From NCBI RefSeq assembly GCF_001270265.1, contig NZ_LGAP01000003.1:1-64000 (forward strand): a DNA stretch of 64,000 nucleotides, written 5' to 3'. Shown one piece after another: positions 1 to 8,878 of this stretch (position 1 is the stretch's first letter; every line of letters starts with the position of its first letter). Below the pieces are notes generated by a model. It saw nothing but the letters and a program-made list of their open reading frames with translations. It was not told where the DNA came from and searched no databases. A program made the translations under genes and the position numbers. This DNA comes from Ensifer adhaerens (GTDB taxonomy: Bacteria; Pseudomonadota; Alphaproteobacteria; Rhizobiales; Rhizobiaceae).

Positions 1-105
1 GCCAGGCTCAAGGCCGCGGCCGAAAGCCACATGACCGGCCTGGCACAGTCGCCAGACGCCGTGCGAGCCTTCTTCCGCGACCCCCGATGCCGATACGCAG
101 CCTAA
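1..105 (+). CDS. C-terminal end of an unidentified protein (cut by window edge)
   Basis: Frame 1 is open from the first base to a TAA at 103-105 and gives the last 34 residues of a protein, ending in DPRCRYAA. The piece is Ala-rich and probably helical. I do not recognise the family and the start lies outside the window. The reading frame could also be chance, because random open frames are common at this GC content. Confidence 0.35.
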   Translation, partial: ARLKAAAESHMTGLAQSPDAVRAFFRDPRCRYAA

Positions 106-471
106 CTATCACCGTGCCGGATCAATAATTGCGTGGTCTTCCCAGTCCCCGCCTTTCAGACGGCTGCTCAAGATGAACCTCTTGGCAGGCGACCCTTTTA
201 ACCGGTCAAGCCGCGCGCGAACGGGCGCTGGCAGCTTCGCTGCCGTCGCCTGGGGCGCTCGTTGCTAGTGGCCGCCATACCTCGGCCTCCTTCGCCAATC
301 CCGGATGGAAACCCCTGGGCAAAACGACCTGCGCCGAACTATGGAAGCACCGCGTTAGCCTCGCAGATCGCTTCCGACGTTGGGGATCTGCCTGTCGACC
401 ACATCCTGAGCAGGGCTTTAGAAGCTTCCTGGGCACCTACTTCGGACAAGGAGAAGGCCGGCTTTGCTTTG
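106..471. other. Intergenic stretch, nothing recognised
   Basis: About 370 bases between the preceding partial frame and the end of thiE. Both strands have short open frames with Arg/Ser/Pro-rich translations typical of non-coding high-GC DNA. I see no clear gene, terminator or repeat. It would hold the 3' end of the thiamine transcript, but no stem followed by a T-run is visible. Confidence 0.4.
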
Positions 472-1092
472 CTAAGACCCTGTCGGTCGTCGCCATCTTG
501 AGGTTGCCGCGATCCATTGTCTTGTTCGACCCTCGGGATCCTGGCTACGTGTAATGTCGGTCACGACCGCGGCACAATCCGCGCCGTGTGAGAGAACGCC
601 ATCTATGCGCTCCACAGTCAGACCCCCAATTGCAATGAGAGGGGTCGGCCCGATTTTCTCCTTCCATGTGGCGAGGCGGGCAAGCCCCTGCGGCTCCCAC
701 TTCATCTCCTTGAGAACCGTCGGATAGACCGGTCCCAACGCGACATAGTCGGGCGCGACGGTGAGCGCCATGTCGAGTTCGGCCCCGTCATGCGTGCTGA
801 TGCCGAGCTTCAGTCCGGCCCCACGGATCGCGGCCACATCGGCTTGCGCCAAGTCTTCCTGACCGAGATGAACGAAATCGCAGCCCTCGTCGATCGCTAT
901 GCGCCAATGGTCGTTGACGACAAGTTGGCAACCGTGTCGGTCGCATATGGTCCTGGCGATGCGGATGTCGCTACGAACCTCGCTGTCAGGTCTTTCCTTG
1001 ATGCGAAGCTGGACAAGCCTGACCCCGATTGGAACGAGGCGTTCGATCCACCCGGCGCTGTCGACAATGAGGTAGAAGGGGTCGAGCCTCAT
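472..1092 (-). CDS. thiE: Thiamine-phosphate synthase ThiE
   Basis: Joins the pyrimidine (HMP-PP) and thiazole (THZ-P) moieties to form thiamine phosphate in the cytoplasm. The 206-residue protein is normal length for the family and has the TIM-barrel landmarks: VVND at 58-61, the HLGQED loop at 75-80, GIST at 97-100, ALGPVYPT at 118-125 and IAIGG at 153-157. It is the last gene of the operon; its ATG overlaps the thiG stop by 4 nt, so translation is probably coupled. Expression should follow the upstream TPP riboswitch. The C-terminus (residues 185-206) is Arg/Ser-rich and not conserved in appearance. Confidence 0.93.
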   Translation of the reverse strand: MRLDPFYLIVDSAGWIERLVPIGVRLVQLRIKERPDSEVRSDIRIARTICDRHGCQLVVNDHWRIAIDEGCDFVHLGQEDLAQADVAAIRGAGLKLGISTHDGAELDMALTVAPDYVALGPVYPTVLKEMKWEPQGLARLATWKEKIGPTPLIAIGGLTVERIDGVLSHGADCAAVVTDITRSQDPEGRTRQWIAATSRWRRPTGS

Positions 1093-1862
1093 GAGAAGAC
1101 CGCCTTTCCGATCACCGGGGTGGAGGGGACCGCCATGTCGCGCGGTTCGAGCATGCCGGCTTCAAAAGCCTGGCGACCAGCCTCGATCGCCTTGGCAAAA
1201 CCCGATGCCATCATGGCAGGATTTCCCGCACCAGCCACCGCGGTATTCAGGAGCACCGCATCGAAACCGAGCTCCATCACGGTCGCTGCATGCGAAGGGC
1301 GGCCGATGCCGGCATCGACAATCAGCGGCACATCAGGGAAATGCGCGCGCATCGATCTCAAGGCGGACAGATTTTGCGGCCCCATGGCACTGCCGATCGG
1401 GGCACACCAGGGCATCAACACGCGGCAGCCAGCTTCCAGCAGGCGCTCGGCAACAACCAGATCATCGGTCGTATAGGGAAAGACCTCGAAGCCTTCGTTC
1501 GAAAGGACCCGTGCGGCTTCGACCAGCGCGAACACATCCGGCTGCAGCGTGTCGTGATTGCCGATCACCTCGAGCTTGATCCAGTTCGTCCCAAAAACCT
1601 CGCGCGCCATCTTGGCAGTCAGCACCGCCTCCTTGGTGGTGTGGCAGCCGGCGGTGTTCGGCAATATCTTCGTCCCGAGCTCTCGGATCAGTTCGAAAAA
1701 CGCACCTCCCGCTCTGCCGCCGGCCGTTTCCCGTCGCAAGGAGACCGTGACGATTTGCGTCTGTGAAGCCCGCACGGCGTCCGAAAGCACGGCTGGCGCT
1801 GGATAGCCTGCTGTGCCCAGGAGCAGTCGGGAGGAGATTTCCGTGTCGTAGACGTGCAGCAT
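1089..1862 (-). CDS. thiG: Thiazole synthase ThiG
   Basis: Forms the thiazole phosphate ring from deoxyxylulose 5-phosphate, dehydroglycine and ThiS thiocarboxylate. At 257 residues it has the usual length. The lysine in NWIKLEV (K96) is in the position of the family's Schiff-base lysine; PNTAGC (about 68-73), [11 protein letters not shown] and LLNTAVAGA are the phosphate-binding loops. It starts 2 nt after thiS and overlaps thiE by 4 nt. Substrate dehydroglycine in this organism would come from ThiO rather than ThiH, which fits the operon content. Confidence 0.95.
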   Translation of the reverse strand: MLHVYDTEISSRLLLGTAGYPAPAVLSDAVRASQTQIVTVSLRRETAGGRAGGAFFELIRELGTKILPNTAGCHTTKEAVLTAKMAREVFGTNWIKLEVIGNHDTLQPDVFALVEAARVLSNEGFEVFPYTTDDLVVAERLLEAGCRVLMPWCAPIGSAMGPQNLSALRSMRAHFPDVPLIVDAGIGRPSHAATVMELGFDAVLLNTAVAGAGNPAMMASGFAKAIEAGRQAFEAGMLEPRDMAVPSTPVIGKAVFS

Positions 1863-1864
1863 GT

Positions 1865-2062
1865 TCAGCCGCCTTTCATCGGTGAGAGGATTTCGATGCG
1901 GTCATGGTCGCGCAGGCGCCAGCCATCACGGTCGGCCGCGTGAACGAGTTCGCCGTTAACGGCGGTCGCCAGCCAGCTCCCCTCATAGTCGAGCGCCGCC
2001 ATCAGTTCGGCGAGCGTCGAGCAGGCGATCTCGTGTTCGTCGCCATTGACGTTAAGGTTCAT
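1865..2062 (-). CDS. thiS: Sulfur carrier protein ThiS
   Basis: Small beta-grasp (ubiquitin-like) protein whose C-terminal Gly-Gly is adenylated and converted to a thiocarboxylate that gives sulfur to ThiG. The 65-residue product starts MNLNVNGDE and ends SPMKGG, with the required diglycine. I chose the ATG at 2062 because a CGGAG ribosome site lies 7-8 nt upstream; the ATG just before it (2065) is the alternative. The start lies inside the 3' end of thiO, so the two are translationally coupled. The adenylating partner ThiF is not in the window. Confidence 0.92.
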   Translation of the reverse strand: MNLNVNGDEHEIACSTLAELMAALDYEGSWLATAVNGELVHAADRDGWRLRDHDRIEILSPMKGG

Positions 2063-3047
2063 CATGGAACTCCGATTGGTGGTTCGGGTTGAGCAGCCGT
2101 TCGGCAACGTCATGCGCAAGCGCTGGCGAGAGCAGGAAACCGTGTCGATACAGACCGTTCACGCAAAAGGTCGAGCCGCTTCTGGTGATTCTCGGCAGGT
2201 TGTCGGGATAGGCAGGGCGAACACCAGTCCCGGTCTCGGTGATCTCCGCCTCGCCGAAGGCCGGGTGTAGGGCATAGGCGGCGTTCAAGAGCTCCATCAG
2301 CGAGCGTGCAGCAATAGGGCCGCACGTTTCGCTCTCGATCATTGTTGCCCCGACCATGAAGAGACCCTGGCGACGTGGGACGACGTAGATGGAGTGTCGT
2401 GGATGCAGGAAGCGCACTGGGCGTGACAGTTGAATGTCGCCGGTACGCAGGTAGAGCATCTCGCCGCGCACGCCCCGCAGAGCGGCGTCATCCGGGAGCC
2501 TGGCACGGCCGGTGCAATCTATACGCCAACCGAAACGGTGGCTGATGGTGGCATCGGTCGCCTGGCCGAAGTGGAAACGCACCCCCATGGCCATCAATGT
2601 GTCACGGAGTGACGACAGCGCTTCTCTCGGGTCGAGATGCGCTTCTCTGGGGAAGTAGAGTGCACGCGAGAAACGGCCGGCAAGATCCGGTTCCAGTTCG
2701 GCTATCTGATCGGCGTCAAGCCATCTGTAGCCTGTGGTTCGCGTCGCGAAGCGATCGAGCTCGCGTGTGTCGCGCGCGGCGGCGACGACGAGTGTGCCCT
2801 CTTGCGCGACTTTGCCGGGCAGCGCCGCCTTCCACCACTCAATGGCTGTCGCACCGACGCGTTCGACTTTCTCGTCGGCACTCTCGCGCTCACACCAGGG
2901 CGCCAGCATGCCGCCGGCAAACCAGGATGCCCCTGCGCCAATCCCTTCGGATCGCTCGACGACGTCGACATCAATGCCGCGTCGTGCCAGCTCGTAGGCA
3001 GTGACAAGGCCGACGACACCCGCCCCTTTGATCAGTACCGGCCTCAT
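2052..3047 (-). CDS. thiO: Glycine oxidase ThiO
   Basis: FAD-dependent oxidase of the DAAO family that turns glycine into dehydroglycine for the thiazole ring. The 331-residue protein opens with the dinucleotide-binding motif IKGAGVVGLVTAYEL (about residues 6-20), followed by the flavin loop GAGASWFAGGMLAPW (about 41-55) typical of ThiO. I start at the ATG at 3047 (MRPVLIKGAG), since upstream in-frame residues are not family-like. It is the first gene after the TPP riboswitch. In many rhizobia thiC sits in this position; here it is missing, so the pyrimidine branch must be encoded elsewhere or scavenged. Confidence 0.93.
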   Translation of the reverse strand: MRPVLIKGAGVVGLVTAYELARRGIDVDVVERSEGIGAGASWFAGGMLAPWCERESADEKVERVGATAIEWWKAALPGKVAQEGTLVVAAARDTRELDRFATRTTGYRWLDADQIAELEPDLAGRFSRALYFPREAHLDPREALSSLRDTLMAMGVRFHFGQATDATISHRFGWRIDCTGRARLPDDAALRGVRGEMLYLRTGDIQLSRPVRFLHPRHSIYVVPRRQGLFMVGATMIESETCGPIAARSLMELLNAAYALHPAFGEAEITETGTGVRPAYPDNLPRITRSGSTFCVNGLYRHGFLLSPALAHDVAERLLNPNHQSEFHDEP

Positions 3048-3244
3048 TTGGCTGCCATTTGTGCAGTTGCTTGGTTGGCGCTGTCGCACCATTCACCCAT
3101 GCGCCGGCGCGCTAACGTGCGTAAGTGTAGCCGCCTACCCACGGGGTTTCGATCGTGTACGGCATCTGCAAAATCCATTGGCTGGCTCCAACCTTCACGT
3201 TTGGAGACCCAGATCTTGGAGCTGGAAAGATAGAGACACGTCCA

Positions 3245-3267
3245 CGCGACAAAAAGGAGCTGTCGCG
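3245..3267 (-). promoter_or_regulatory. Stem-loop between the TPP riboswitch and thiO
   Basis: On the minus strand CGCGACA pairs with TGTCGCG (7 bp) around a loop GCTCCTTTT. The loop resembles an anti-Shine-Dalgarno sequence. It lies 17 nt after the riboswitch and about 200 nt before thiO, so it could be part of the expression platform, but this is inference. The rest of 3048-3283 has no recognised gene. Confidence 0.35.
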
Positions 3268-3283
3268 ACTGCCGTCGTTCCCA

Positions 3284-3392
3284 CCGTCCCTACGCCAGCA
3301 TGAACTGGATCAGGTTCAACGGGTCACTGCGCTGCGGTCGAAAGAGCCGATCCGCCCAGCAATATCTCAGCCCCTTGTCGGGACCCCCCTGG
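3284..3392 (-). promoter_or_regulatory. TPP (THI-box) riboswitch
   Basis: On the minus strand the leader contains the two invariant halves of the TPP aptamer: GGGGCTGAGATA (about 3378-3367) and ACCCGTTGAACCTGATCC (about 3333-3316), followed by a GCTGGCGTAGGGA closing strand. The outer stem GGGTCCC/GGGACGG brackets them. It should shut off the thiO-S-G-E operon when thiamine pyrophosphate is plentiful. A TTGACA hexamer on the minus strand at 3433-3428 could be the -35 element, but the -10 is poor. Confidence 0.93.
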
Positions 3393-3626
3393 TGAATGAA
3401 CCGAGTTGAACGACGATAGCCGCACTCTGTCAAGTGTTGGAGCAGAATGATGATTGAAAACGCCGCCGCAAGGGACAACGCTCAGGCCGCGTTCGGCCAC
3501 ATGAGATGCGCTGGTCGCGGAAACGTGCTCAAATCTTGCTCAATGTTCGGACCACAACCGATTACGCGCCAGTCGCATTGTCCACACACAGCCTTGCGCT
3601 CAGAGACGTTAGAGCATGGCGCATAG

Positions 3627-3881
3627 CTATGTCATTCGTCGAACGACCCAGAGCGACCGGCCCGCATGAGCGATTCCGGAGACGAGTCGCAGGCGAGGAT
3701 CATCCTTGAGCCGCTCAGCCTCAGCCGCATCAATAGTCAGGACCATCTGATCGGTTTCGTTTGCGTTCGGCGTAATCCACCAGCGCCGATCCTCGCAGCA
3801 AAGCCCGGCTTCCGGATGCTCCTGGAGGTACTCAATCGCATATTCGGCGTTCACTTTTCGCGGTCCGGCGTCCTCGGGCAT
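3627..3881 (-). CDS. Small hypothetical protein, 84 residues
   Basis: I do not recognise a named family. The protein starts MPEDAGPRKVNAEYAIEYL, is soluble and mixed in charge, and contains two tryptophan-rich patches (RRWWI and SLWVVRR). I chose the ATG at 3881 because a strong GGAGG site lies 7 nt upstream; two in-frame ATGs lie further upstream. It is divergent from bioR, and the BioR box at 3939-3948 lies in the shared promoter region, so biotin-dependent control is possible. No link to biotin chemistry is visible in the protein. Confidence 0.6.
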   Translation of the reverse strand: MPEDAGPRKVNAEYAIEYLQEHPEAGLCCEDRRWWITPNANETDQMVLTIDAAEAERLKDDPRLRLVSGIAHAGRSLWVVRRMT

Positions 3882-3938
3882 TTGTTTTTCCTCCATCTCA
3901 CATTCCTTGAGCTGGCTCGACAACAAGGCTGCCGCAAA

Positions 3939-3948
3939 TTATCTATAA
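3939..3948. promoter_or_regulatory. BioR operator in front of bioR
   Basis: TTATCTATAA is an exact match to the known BioR box consensus TTATMKATAA of alphaproteobacteria. It ends only 3 nt before the bioR ATG, so bound repressor would block transcription of bioR itself (autoregulation). Confidence 0.85.
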
Positions 3949-3951
3949 AAA

Positions 3952-4620
3952 ATGACCGCGATCAATGACGATACAGTTGCCAGCCGCATCAGCCGCATCC
4001 TTGCTGACCGGATCGTGACCGGCCAATTGGAGCCAGGCACGAAACTCCGGCAGGACCATATCGCCGAGGAATTTGGGGCGAGCCACGTGCCTGTGCGCGA
4101 GGCATTCCGCAGGCTGGAAGCGCAGGGTCTCGCCATTAGCGAACCGCGTCGTGGCGTGCGCGTCGCTTCATTCGATCTCAAGGAGCTTCGCGAGGTCGCG
4201 CAAATGCGCGCTGCGCTCGAAGTTCTGGCGCTGCGTCATGCGGCCCCGCACCTGACGCCGGCGATCCTCGATCTGGCTGAAGAGGCGACGGTCGCCGCGG
4301 ACAATTCCCGCGATGTGCGCTCCTGGGAGGGGGCGAACCGGCGCTTTCACCGGCTGCTAGTGACGCCGTGCGGCATGCCACGTCTGCTTGCTGTGATCGA
4401 CGATTTGCATGCTGTCAGCGCCCGCTTCCTGTTTGCGACCTGGCGGTCGGAATGGGAGGTGCGGACGGACCACGACCACCGAGCAATTCTCACCTTCCTT
4501 CGGCAAGGCGAGATCGAAAATGCAGCCGCGGCCCTGGAACGCCATGTCCAGTGGATCGGCCGGAAGCCGGTCAAAAACGCCTCCGGGTCCACTCGGGATG
4601 CCTTTGCTATCGTCGGCTGA
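3952..4620 (+). CDS. bioR: Biotin regulator BioR (GntR family)
   Basis: GntR-family repressor of biotin synthesis found in alphaproteobacteria that lack the BirA DNA-binding domain. The 222-residue protein has an N-terminal winged helix (about 8-72; DHIAEEFGASHVPVREA is the recognition region) and a helical FCD-type C-terminal domain (about 85-205). Three BioR boxes flank the gene: one just upstream and two before bioB. No ribosome site is visible between the box and the ATG, so the mRNA may be leaderless. The assignment to BioR rests on the boxes plus the adjacent bio operon and is strong. Confidence 0.93.
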   Translation: MTAINDDTVASRISRILADRIVTGQLEPGTKLRQDHIAEEFGASHVPVREAFRRLEAQGLAISEPRRGVRVASFDLKELREVAQMRAALEVLALRHAAPHLTPAILDLAEEATVAADNSRDVRSWEGANRRFHRLLVTPCGMPRLLAVIDDLHAVSARFLFATWRSEWEVRTDHDHRAILTFLRQGEIENAAAALERHVQWIGRKPVKNASGSTRDAFAIVG

Positions 4621-4771
4621 CGGTCGGCGCGCGGCACGCTGTTTTTTAAGGCTTTTTGGGGTCCCGGTTGGACGGCCGCGACTGCCAGTCAACCCCTTCT
4701 AATACCGCTGTGGTTGAATTCGCCTGCTGCCTCGCCCTTTAGTCGGTTGCGCCTCCGTCGACGGGAAAGAA

Positions 4772-4781
4772 TTATAGATAA
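4772..4781. promoter_or_regulatory. BioR operator 1 upstream of bioB
   Basis: TTATAGATAA matches the BioR consensus exactly. It lies 51 nt before the bioB start, in an AT-rich promoter patch that stands out from the GC-rich surroundings. Confidence 0.85.
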
Positions 4782-4790
4782 TATTAGATT

Positions 4791-4800
4791 CTATCTATAA
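4791..4800. promoter_or_regulatory. BioR operator 2 upstream of bioB
   Basis: CTATCTATAA matches 9 of 10 positions of the BioR consensus. Its centre is 19 nt from the centre of operator 1, about two helical turns, which would allow two dimers to bind on one face of the DNA. Confidence 0.75.
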
Positions 4801-4831
4801 TACCGACACAAGCAACGAGGGCGATCAACTT

Positions 4832-5836
4832 ATGCTGGATGCAAACGTGCCGAACGAGGGAATTTCGGCCAACTCCCCGACCGCCGAAGAGGGCTCGAAT
4901 CTCGCCGAGGCGAGAAAAATCTATAATCTTCCTTTCAACGACCTCCTCTTTCGCGCGCAAACCGTCCATCGCGCGCATTTCGATCCGAATGCCGTGCAGA
5001 TGAGCCGGCTGCTGTCGATCAAGACCGGCGGTTGCGCGGAGGATTGCGGCTATTGCAGCCAGTCGGCGCACTATCCGACCGGGCTCAAGGCCTCGAAATT
5101 GATGGAAGTCGAAAGGGTTGTCGCGGAGGCCCGTAAAGCCAAGGCGGACGGCGCCACCCGCTACTGCATGGGTGCTGCCTGGCGCAGCCCGAAAGGACGC
5201 GACATGGAGGCGATCGTCGCCATGGTGCGCGGCGTCAAGGCGCTCGGCATGGAGACCTGCATGACGCTCGGCATGCTGACACCGGCGCAGACGGCGTCGC
5301 TCGCGGATGCTGGCCTCGACTACTACAATCACAATGTCGATACGTCCGAACGCTTCTACGGGGAGATCATCACCACCCGAACCTTTGCCGATCGTCTCGA
5401 AACGCTCGCCACTGTGCGCGAGGCCGGCATCAAAGTCTGCGCCGGTGGTATCCTGGGGATGGGCGAAACCGTCGACGACCGTATCTCCATGCTTGTGACG
5501 CTCGCCAATCTTCCTGTGGCCCCCGAAAGCGTGCCGATCAACATGCTGATCCCGATCCCTGGATCGAAGCTCGCCGATGCGCCACCGGTCGATCCGATCG
5601 ATTTCGTCCGCACGATCGCGCTCGCCCGCATCCTGATGCCGCAGTCCCATGTCCGTCTTTCGGCCGGTCGCACGGACATGACCGACGAGATGCAAGCGCT
5701 CTGTTTCTTCGCCGGGGCTAATTCGATCTTCGTCGGCGAGACGCTTTTGACCGCCGTCAACCCCGGTGAGGATCACGATGCGGCGCTTTTCCGCCGCCTT
5801 GGACTGAAGCCGATGGAACTGGAGCCGGCCCAATGA
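4832..5836 (+). CDS. bioB: Biotin synthase BioB
   Basis: Radical SAM enzyme that inserts sulfur into dethiobiotin, the last step of biotin synthesis. The CxxxCxxC motif that holds the SAM-binding 4Fe-4S cluster is at C68, C72 and C75 ([12 protein letters not shown]), and the YYNHN segment and RLSAGR motif of BioB are present. At 334 residues it is typical. It is first in the operon behind two BioR boxes; its stop overlaps the bioF start (ATGA). Confidence 0.97.
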   Translation: MLDANVPNEGISANSPTAEEGSNLAEARKIYNLPFNDLLFRAQTVHRAHFDPNAVQMSRLLSIKTGGCAEDCGYCSQSAHYPTGLKASKLMEVERVVAEARKAKADGATRYCMGAAWRSPKGRDMEAIVAMVRGVKALGMETCMTLGMLTPAQTASLADAGLDYYNHNVDTSERFYGEIITTRTFADRLETLATVREAGIKVCAGGILGMGETVDDRISMLVTLANLPVAPESVPINMLIPIPGSKLADAPPVDPIDFVRTIALARILMPQSHVRLSAGRTDMTDEMQALCFFAGANSIFVGETLLTAVNPGEDHDAALFRRLGLKPMELEPAQ

Positions 5837-6978
5837 CCCCGGAGGCCCTCGGCCGCTACAAGAGGACGCTGGCGGGGCTTGACCGCAAGGGGCGTCGTCG
5901 GCAGCTCGTGGCCCAGGACGGCGTCGATTTCACCTCGAACGACTATCTCGCGCTTGCCAATTCACCGCGCCTGAAGGCGGCCGTCGCCGCCGCGATTGAC
6001 TGCGGCGTGCCAGTCGGCGCCGGCGGATCGCGGCTGCTGCGCGGCAACCATGCGGAGCACGAGGCGCTGGAGACCGAAGCGGCCGAATTCTTCGGCACGG
6101 AGCGGGTGCTCTATTTCGGCAGCGGCTATGCCGCTAATGCCGCGCTGTTCTCCACCCTGCCGCAGCGCGACGACATCATCATTCACGATGCACTGATCCA
6201 CGCGAGCGCCCACGAGGGCATTGCGGCGAGCAAGGCGCAGGCGCTGGCCGTCAGGCACAACGACGTCGACGCCTTCGCAAACGCACTCCGGCAGTGGCGC
6301 AGCGCCGGCGGAACGGGGCATCCGTGGATTGCGGTCGAAAGCCTCTATTCGATGGACGGTGACCGGGCGCCTCTGGCGGAACTCGCCGAACTCGCAGATC
6401 GCCATGACGGCTTTCTCGTGATCGATGAGGCGCACGCGACTGGTGTTTTCGGTCGCGGCGGCCGCGGCTTTTCGGCTGAACTAGAAAGTCGGGAGAATGT
6501 CGTCGTGCTGCATACCTGCGGCAAGGCTCTCGGGTCTTCCGGTGCCCTGCTCGGCGTGAACCGGGTGCTTTGCGACTATCTCGTCAACCGCGCGCGCGGC
6601 TTCATCTACTCGACTGCGCCATCGCCGCTTATGGCCGTCGCCGTCCGGGAGGCACTGAGAATGCTGGCGGACGAACCGCAGCGCCGGGCGGATTTCGAAG
6701 AGCTGCGCACCTTTGCCAATGAGGCGCTTGCCGCAACGCTCGGTGTTGCGGGGAGTGGATCGCAGATCTTGCCGGTGATGATCGGCGATAACAGCCGTGC
6801 TGTCAGGATCGCGGCGCGCATGCGCGCGGAAGGTTTCGATATCCGGGCGATCCGTCCACCGACCGTTCCCGAAGGCACCGCGCGCCTAAGGCTCGCGATC
6901 ACGCTCAACGTCGAGAGGCCGACGATTTCGTCCATGCTTGAGCGGCTCAAGATCGCGATCGCGGAGGAGCGGCCATGA
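5833..6978 (+). CDS. bioF: 8-amino-7-oxononanoate synthase BioF
   Basis: PLP enzyme that condenses pimeloyl-ACP (or pimeloyl-CoA) with L-alanine. The PLP lysine is K231 in [11 protein letters not shown]; the [10 protein letters not shown] loop (about 201-210) carries the aspartate that contacts the pyridine nitrogen. The 381-residue length is normal. It overlaps bioB and bioD by 4 nt on each side, implying translational coupling. Its acyl substrate would be made by BioZ at the end of the operon plus fatty-acid synthesis. Confidence 0.96.
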   Translation: MTPEALGRYKRTLAGLDRKGRRRQLVAQDGVDFTSNDYLALANSPRLKAAVAAAIDCGVPVGAGGSRLLRGNHAEHEALETEAAEFFGTERVLYFGSGYAANAALFSTLPQRDDIIIHDALIHASAHEGIAASKAQALAVRHNDVDAFANALRQWRSAGGTGHPWIAVESLYSMDGDRAPLAELAELADRHDGFLVIDEAHATGVFGRGGRGFSAELESRENVVVLHTCGKALGSSGALLGVNRVLCDYLVNRARGFIYSTAPSPLMAVAVREALRMLADEPQRRADFEELRTFANEALAATLGVAGSGSQILPVMIGDNSRAVRIAARMRAEGFDIRAIRPPTVPEGTARLRLAITLNVERPTISSMLERLKIAIAEERP

Positions 6979-7613
6979 TGCCCCGCTTCGTGGTTACCGG
7001 CACGGATACGGGTGTCGGCAAGACTGTCTTCGCCGCAGCACTCACCGATGCGCTTGCGGGCTGCTACTGGAAGCCGGTGCAGTCCGGTCTCGACGGTGAA
7101 ACGGACAGCGAAACGGTGCGGCGGCTCGGCCGAATACCGCCCGGTCGCATCCTGCCGGAGGGCTACAGGCTAACGACGCCCGTCTCGCCGCATCTATCCG
7201 CCAGGATCGATGGCGTCTCCGTCCTGCCGGAGGTCCTTTCGCCGCCCCAGTTGAGCCTGCCGCTCGTCATCGAAGGGGCAGGCGGCCTGCTGGTGCCGCT
7301 GACGGAACGGACGGTGTTTGCCGATCTCTTCGCGCACTGGCAGCTTCCCGTCATTCTATGCGCGCGTACCGGGCTTGGGACGATCAATCACACGCTGCTG
7401 TCGATCGAAGCGCTTCGTCACCGCTCCATCCCGATCCTTGGCGTCGCCTTCATCGGCGACGCACAGGCCGACACCGAGAACATCATCGCCAAGCTCGGGC
7501 GTGTCCGCTCGCTGGGCCGGCTGCCGCCGCTCGATCCGCTGACGCCGGACGGTCTGAGACAAGCGTTTCGCGACCGTTTCGATATCGATTGTTTCAGTGA
7601 GGCGCTGGCATGA
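6975..7613 (+). CDS. bioD: Dethiobiotin synthetase BioD
   Basis: ATP-dependent carboxylase that closes the ureido ring of biotin. The P-loop GTDTGVGKT is at residues 9-17, and the [12 protein letters not shown] segment (about 97-108) is the family's second signature. Length 212 residues. Two adjacent ATG codons open the gene; the first overlaps the bioF stop by 4 nt. The stop overlaps bioA by 4 nt. Confidence 0.95.
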   Translation: MMPRFVVTGTDTGVGKTVFAAALTDALAGCYWKPVQSGLDGETDSETVRRLGRIPPGRILPEGYRLTTPVSPHLSARIDGVSVLPEVLSPPQLSLPLVIEGAGGLLVPLTERTVFADLFAHWQLPVILCARTGLGTINHTLLSIEALRHRSIPILGVAFIGDAQADTENIIAKLGRVRSLGRLPPLDPLTPDGLRQAFRDRFDIDCFSEALA

Positions 7614-8878
7614 AACGCTCCCCGGTCTGGCATCCCTTCACCCAGCACGCACTGGAGCCGGCGATGAAGCGCATCGCAAGGACGGAAGGTGCCCATCTCA
7701 TCGGCGAGGACGGTTCGCGGATTGTCGACGCGATCTCGTCCTGGTGGGTCATCACCCACGGGCACCGGCACCCGGCGATCATGGAGGCGATCCGCGACGC
7801 CTCGGAAACCTATGACCAGGTCATCTTCGCCGAATATACCCATGAGCCGGCGGAGGAGCTTGCGAAGGGCCTGATCGAGATCGCGCCGTCCGGACTTGAA
7901 CATGTATTTTATTCCGACAGCGGCTCGACCGCAGTGGAGGTCGCGCTGAAAATGGCGCTTGGCTTTTTCCACAATGCCGGAGCGCCACGCGGCCGCATCT
8001 GCGTCATGGAAAACGGTTACCACGGCGACACGATCGGCACGATGTCGGCCGGAGAGCGCGGCGTCTTCAATGCCGCTTATCAGCCGCTTCTCTTTGCCGT
8101 CGACCGGCTGCCGTTTCCGGAAGCCGGCGGCGAACAGGAGACGCTCGACGCGTTCGAGGCGTGCTGCGTCTCCGGTCAGGTGGCTGCATTGCTGATCGAG
8201 CCGCTGGTTCTCGGCGCCGGCGGAATGAAAATGTACCCGGCTCGTGTTCTCGGCGAGTTGAAACGGATTGCCGAACGCCATGGCAGCCTGCTGATCGCCG
8301 ACGAGGTGATGACCGGATGGGGTCGGGCGGGCACTCTCTTTGCCTGCGAGCAGGCGGCAATAGTACCCGATATTCTCTGCACGTCGAAAGGATTGACGGG
8401 GGGCGCCCTGCCGCTGGCGGCGACCCTTTGCACGGCCGAAATCTTCGATGCCCATCTTTCTGAGGACCGCCGCAAGACGTTCTTCCATTCGAGCTCCTAT
8501 ACGGCTAACCCGATCGCCTGTGCGGCGGCGGTCGCCAACCTTGCGATCTGGAAGACGGAGCCGGTGCGCGAGCGTATTGGCGCGCTCGCCGAGAAACAGC
8601 AGGAACGATTGGCGCGCTTTGCCGCCGATCCCCGGTTCCGCAATGTCCGCCAGGCAGGCACCATCGCCGCGCTCGATCTCGATGTTCCGGCGCGCGGCTA
8701 TCTGTCGGATGCCGGCCCAAGGTTGAGGGCCTTCTTCCGCGAGCGCAAGCTGCTGATCCGCCCGCTCGGCAATGTCATTTATCTGATGCCGCCCTATTGC
8801 GTGACGGATGCCGATCTCGATCGGGCATACGACGCGATCGATGAAGCGGCATCGGTCATTACGGCGGGGCAACTATGA
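7610..8878 (+). CDS. bioA: Adenosylmethionine-8-amino-7-oxononanoate aminotransferase BioA
   Basis: Class III PLP aminotransferase that makes 7,8-diaminopelargonate, using SAM as amino donor in the classical enzymes. The PLP lysine is K260 in [20 protein letters not shown] is the cofactor-binding strand; the N-terminal motif HPFTQHA is specific to BioA. Length 422 residues. Overlaps bioD and bioZ by 4 nt each. Confidence 0.96.
   Translation: MKRSPVWHPFTQHALEPAMKRIARTEGAHLIGEDGSRIVDAISSWWVITHGHRHPAIMEAIRDASETYDQVIFAEYTHEPAEELAKGLIEIAPSGLEHVFYSDSGSTAVEVALKMALGFFHNAGAPRGRICVMENGYHGDTIGTMSAGERGVFNAAYQPLLFAVDRLPFPEAGGEQETLDAFEACCVSGQVAALLIEPLVLGAGGMKMYPARVLGELKRIAERHGSLLIADEVMTGWGRAGTLFACEQAAIVPDILCTSKGLTGGALPLAATLCTAEIFDAHLSEDRRKTFFHSSSYTANPIACAAAVANLAIWKTEPVRERIGALAEKQQERLARFAADPRFRNVRQAGTIAALDLDVPARGYLSDAGPRLRAFFRERKLLIRPLGNVIYLMPPYCVTDADLDRAYDAIDEAASVITAGQL

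Noticed and set aside
3061-3240. Possible thiC remnant between the riboswitch and thiO
   Set aside because: I translated the minus strand in several frames; none shows ThiC motifs.
4784-5833. 349-codon minus-strand frame opposite bioB
   Set aside because: It mirrors bioB almost exactly and its composition (HRD-rich, no motifs) is that of an antisense shadow.
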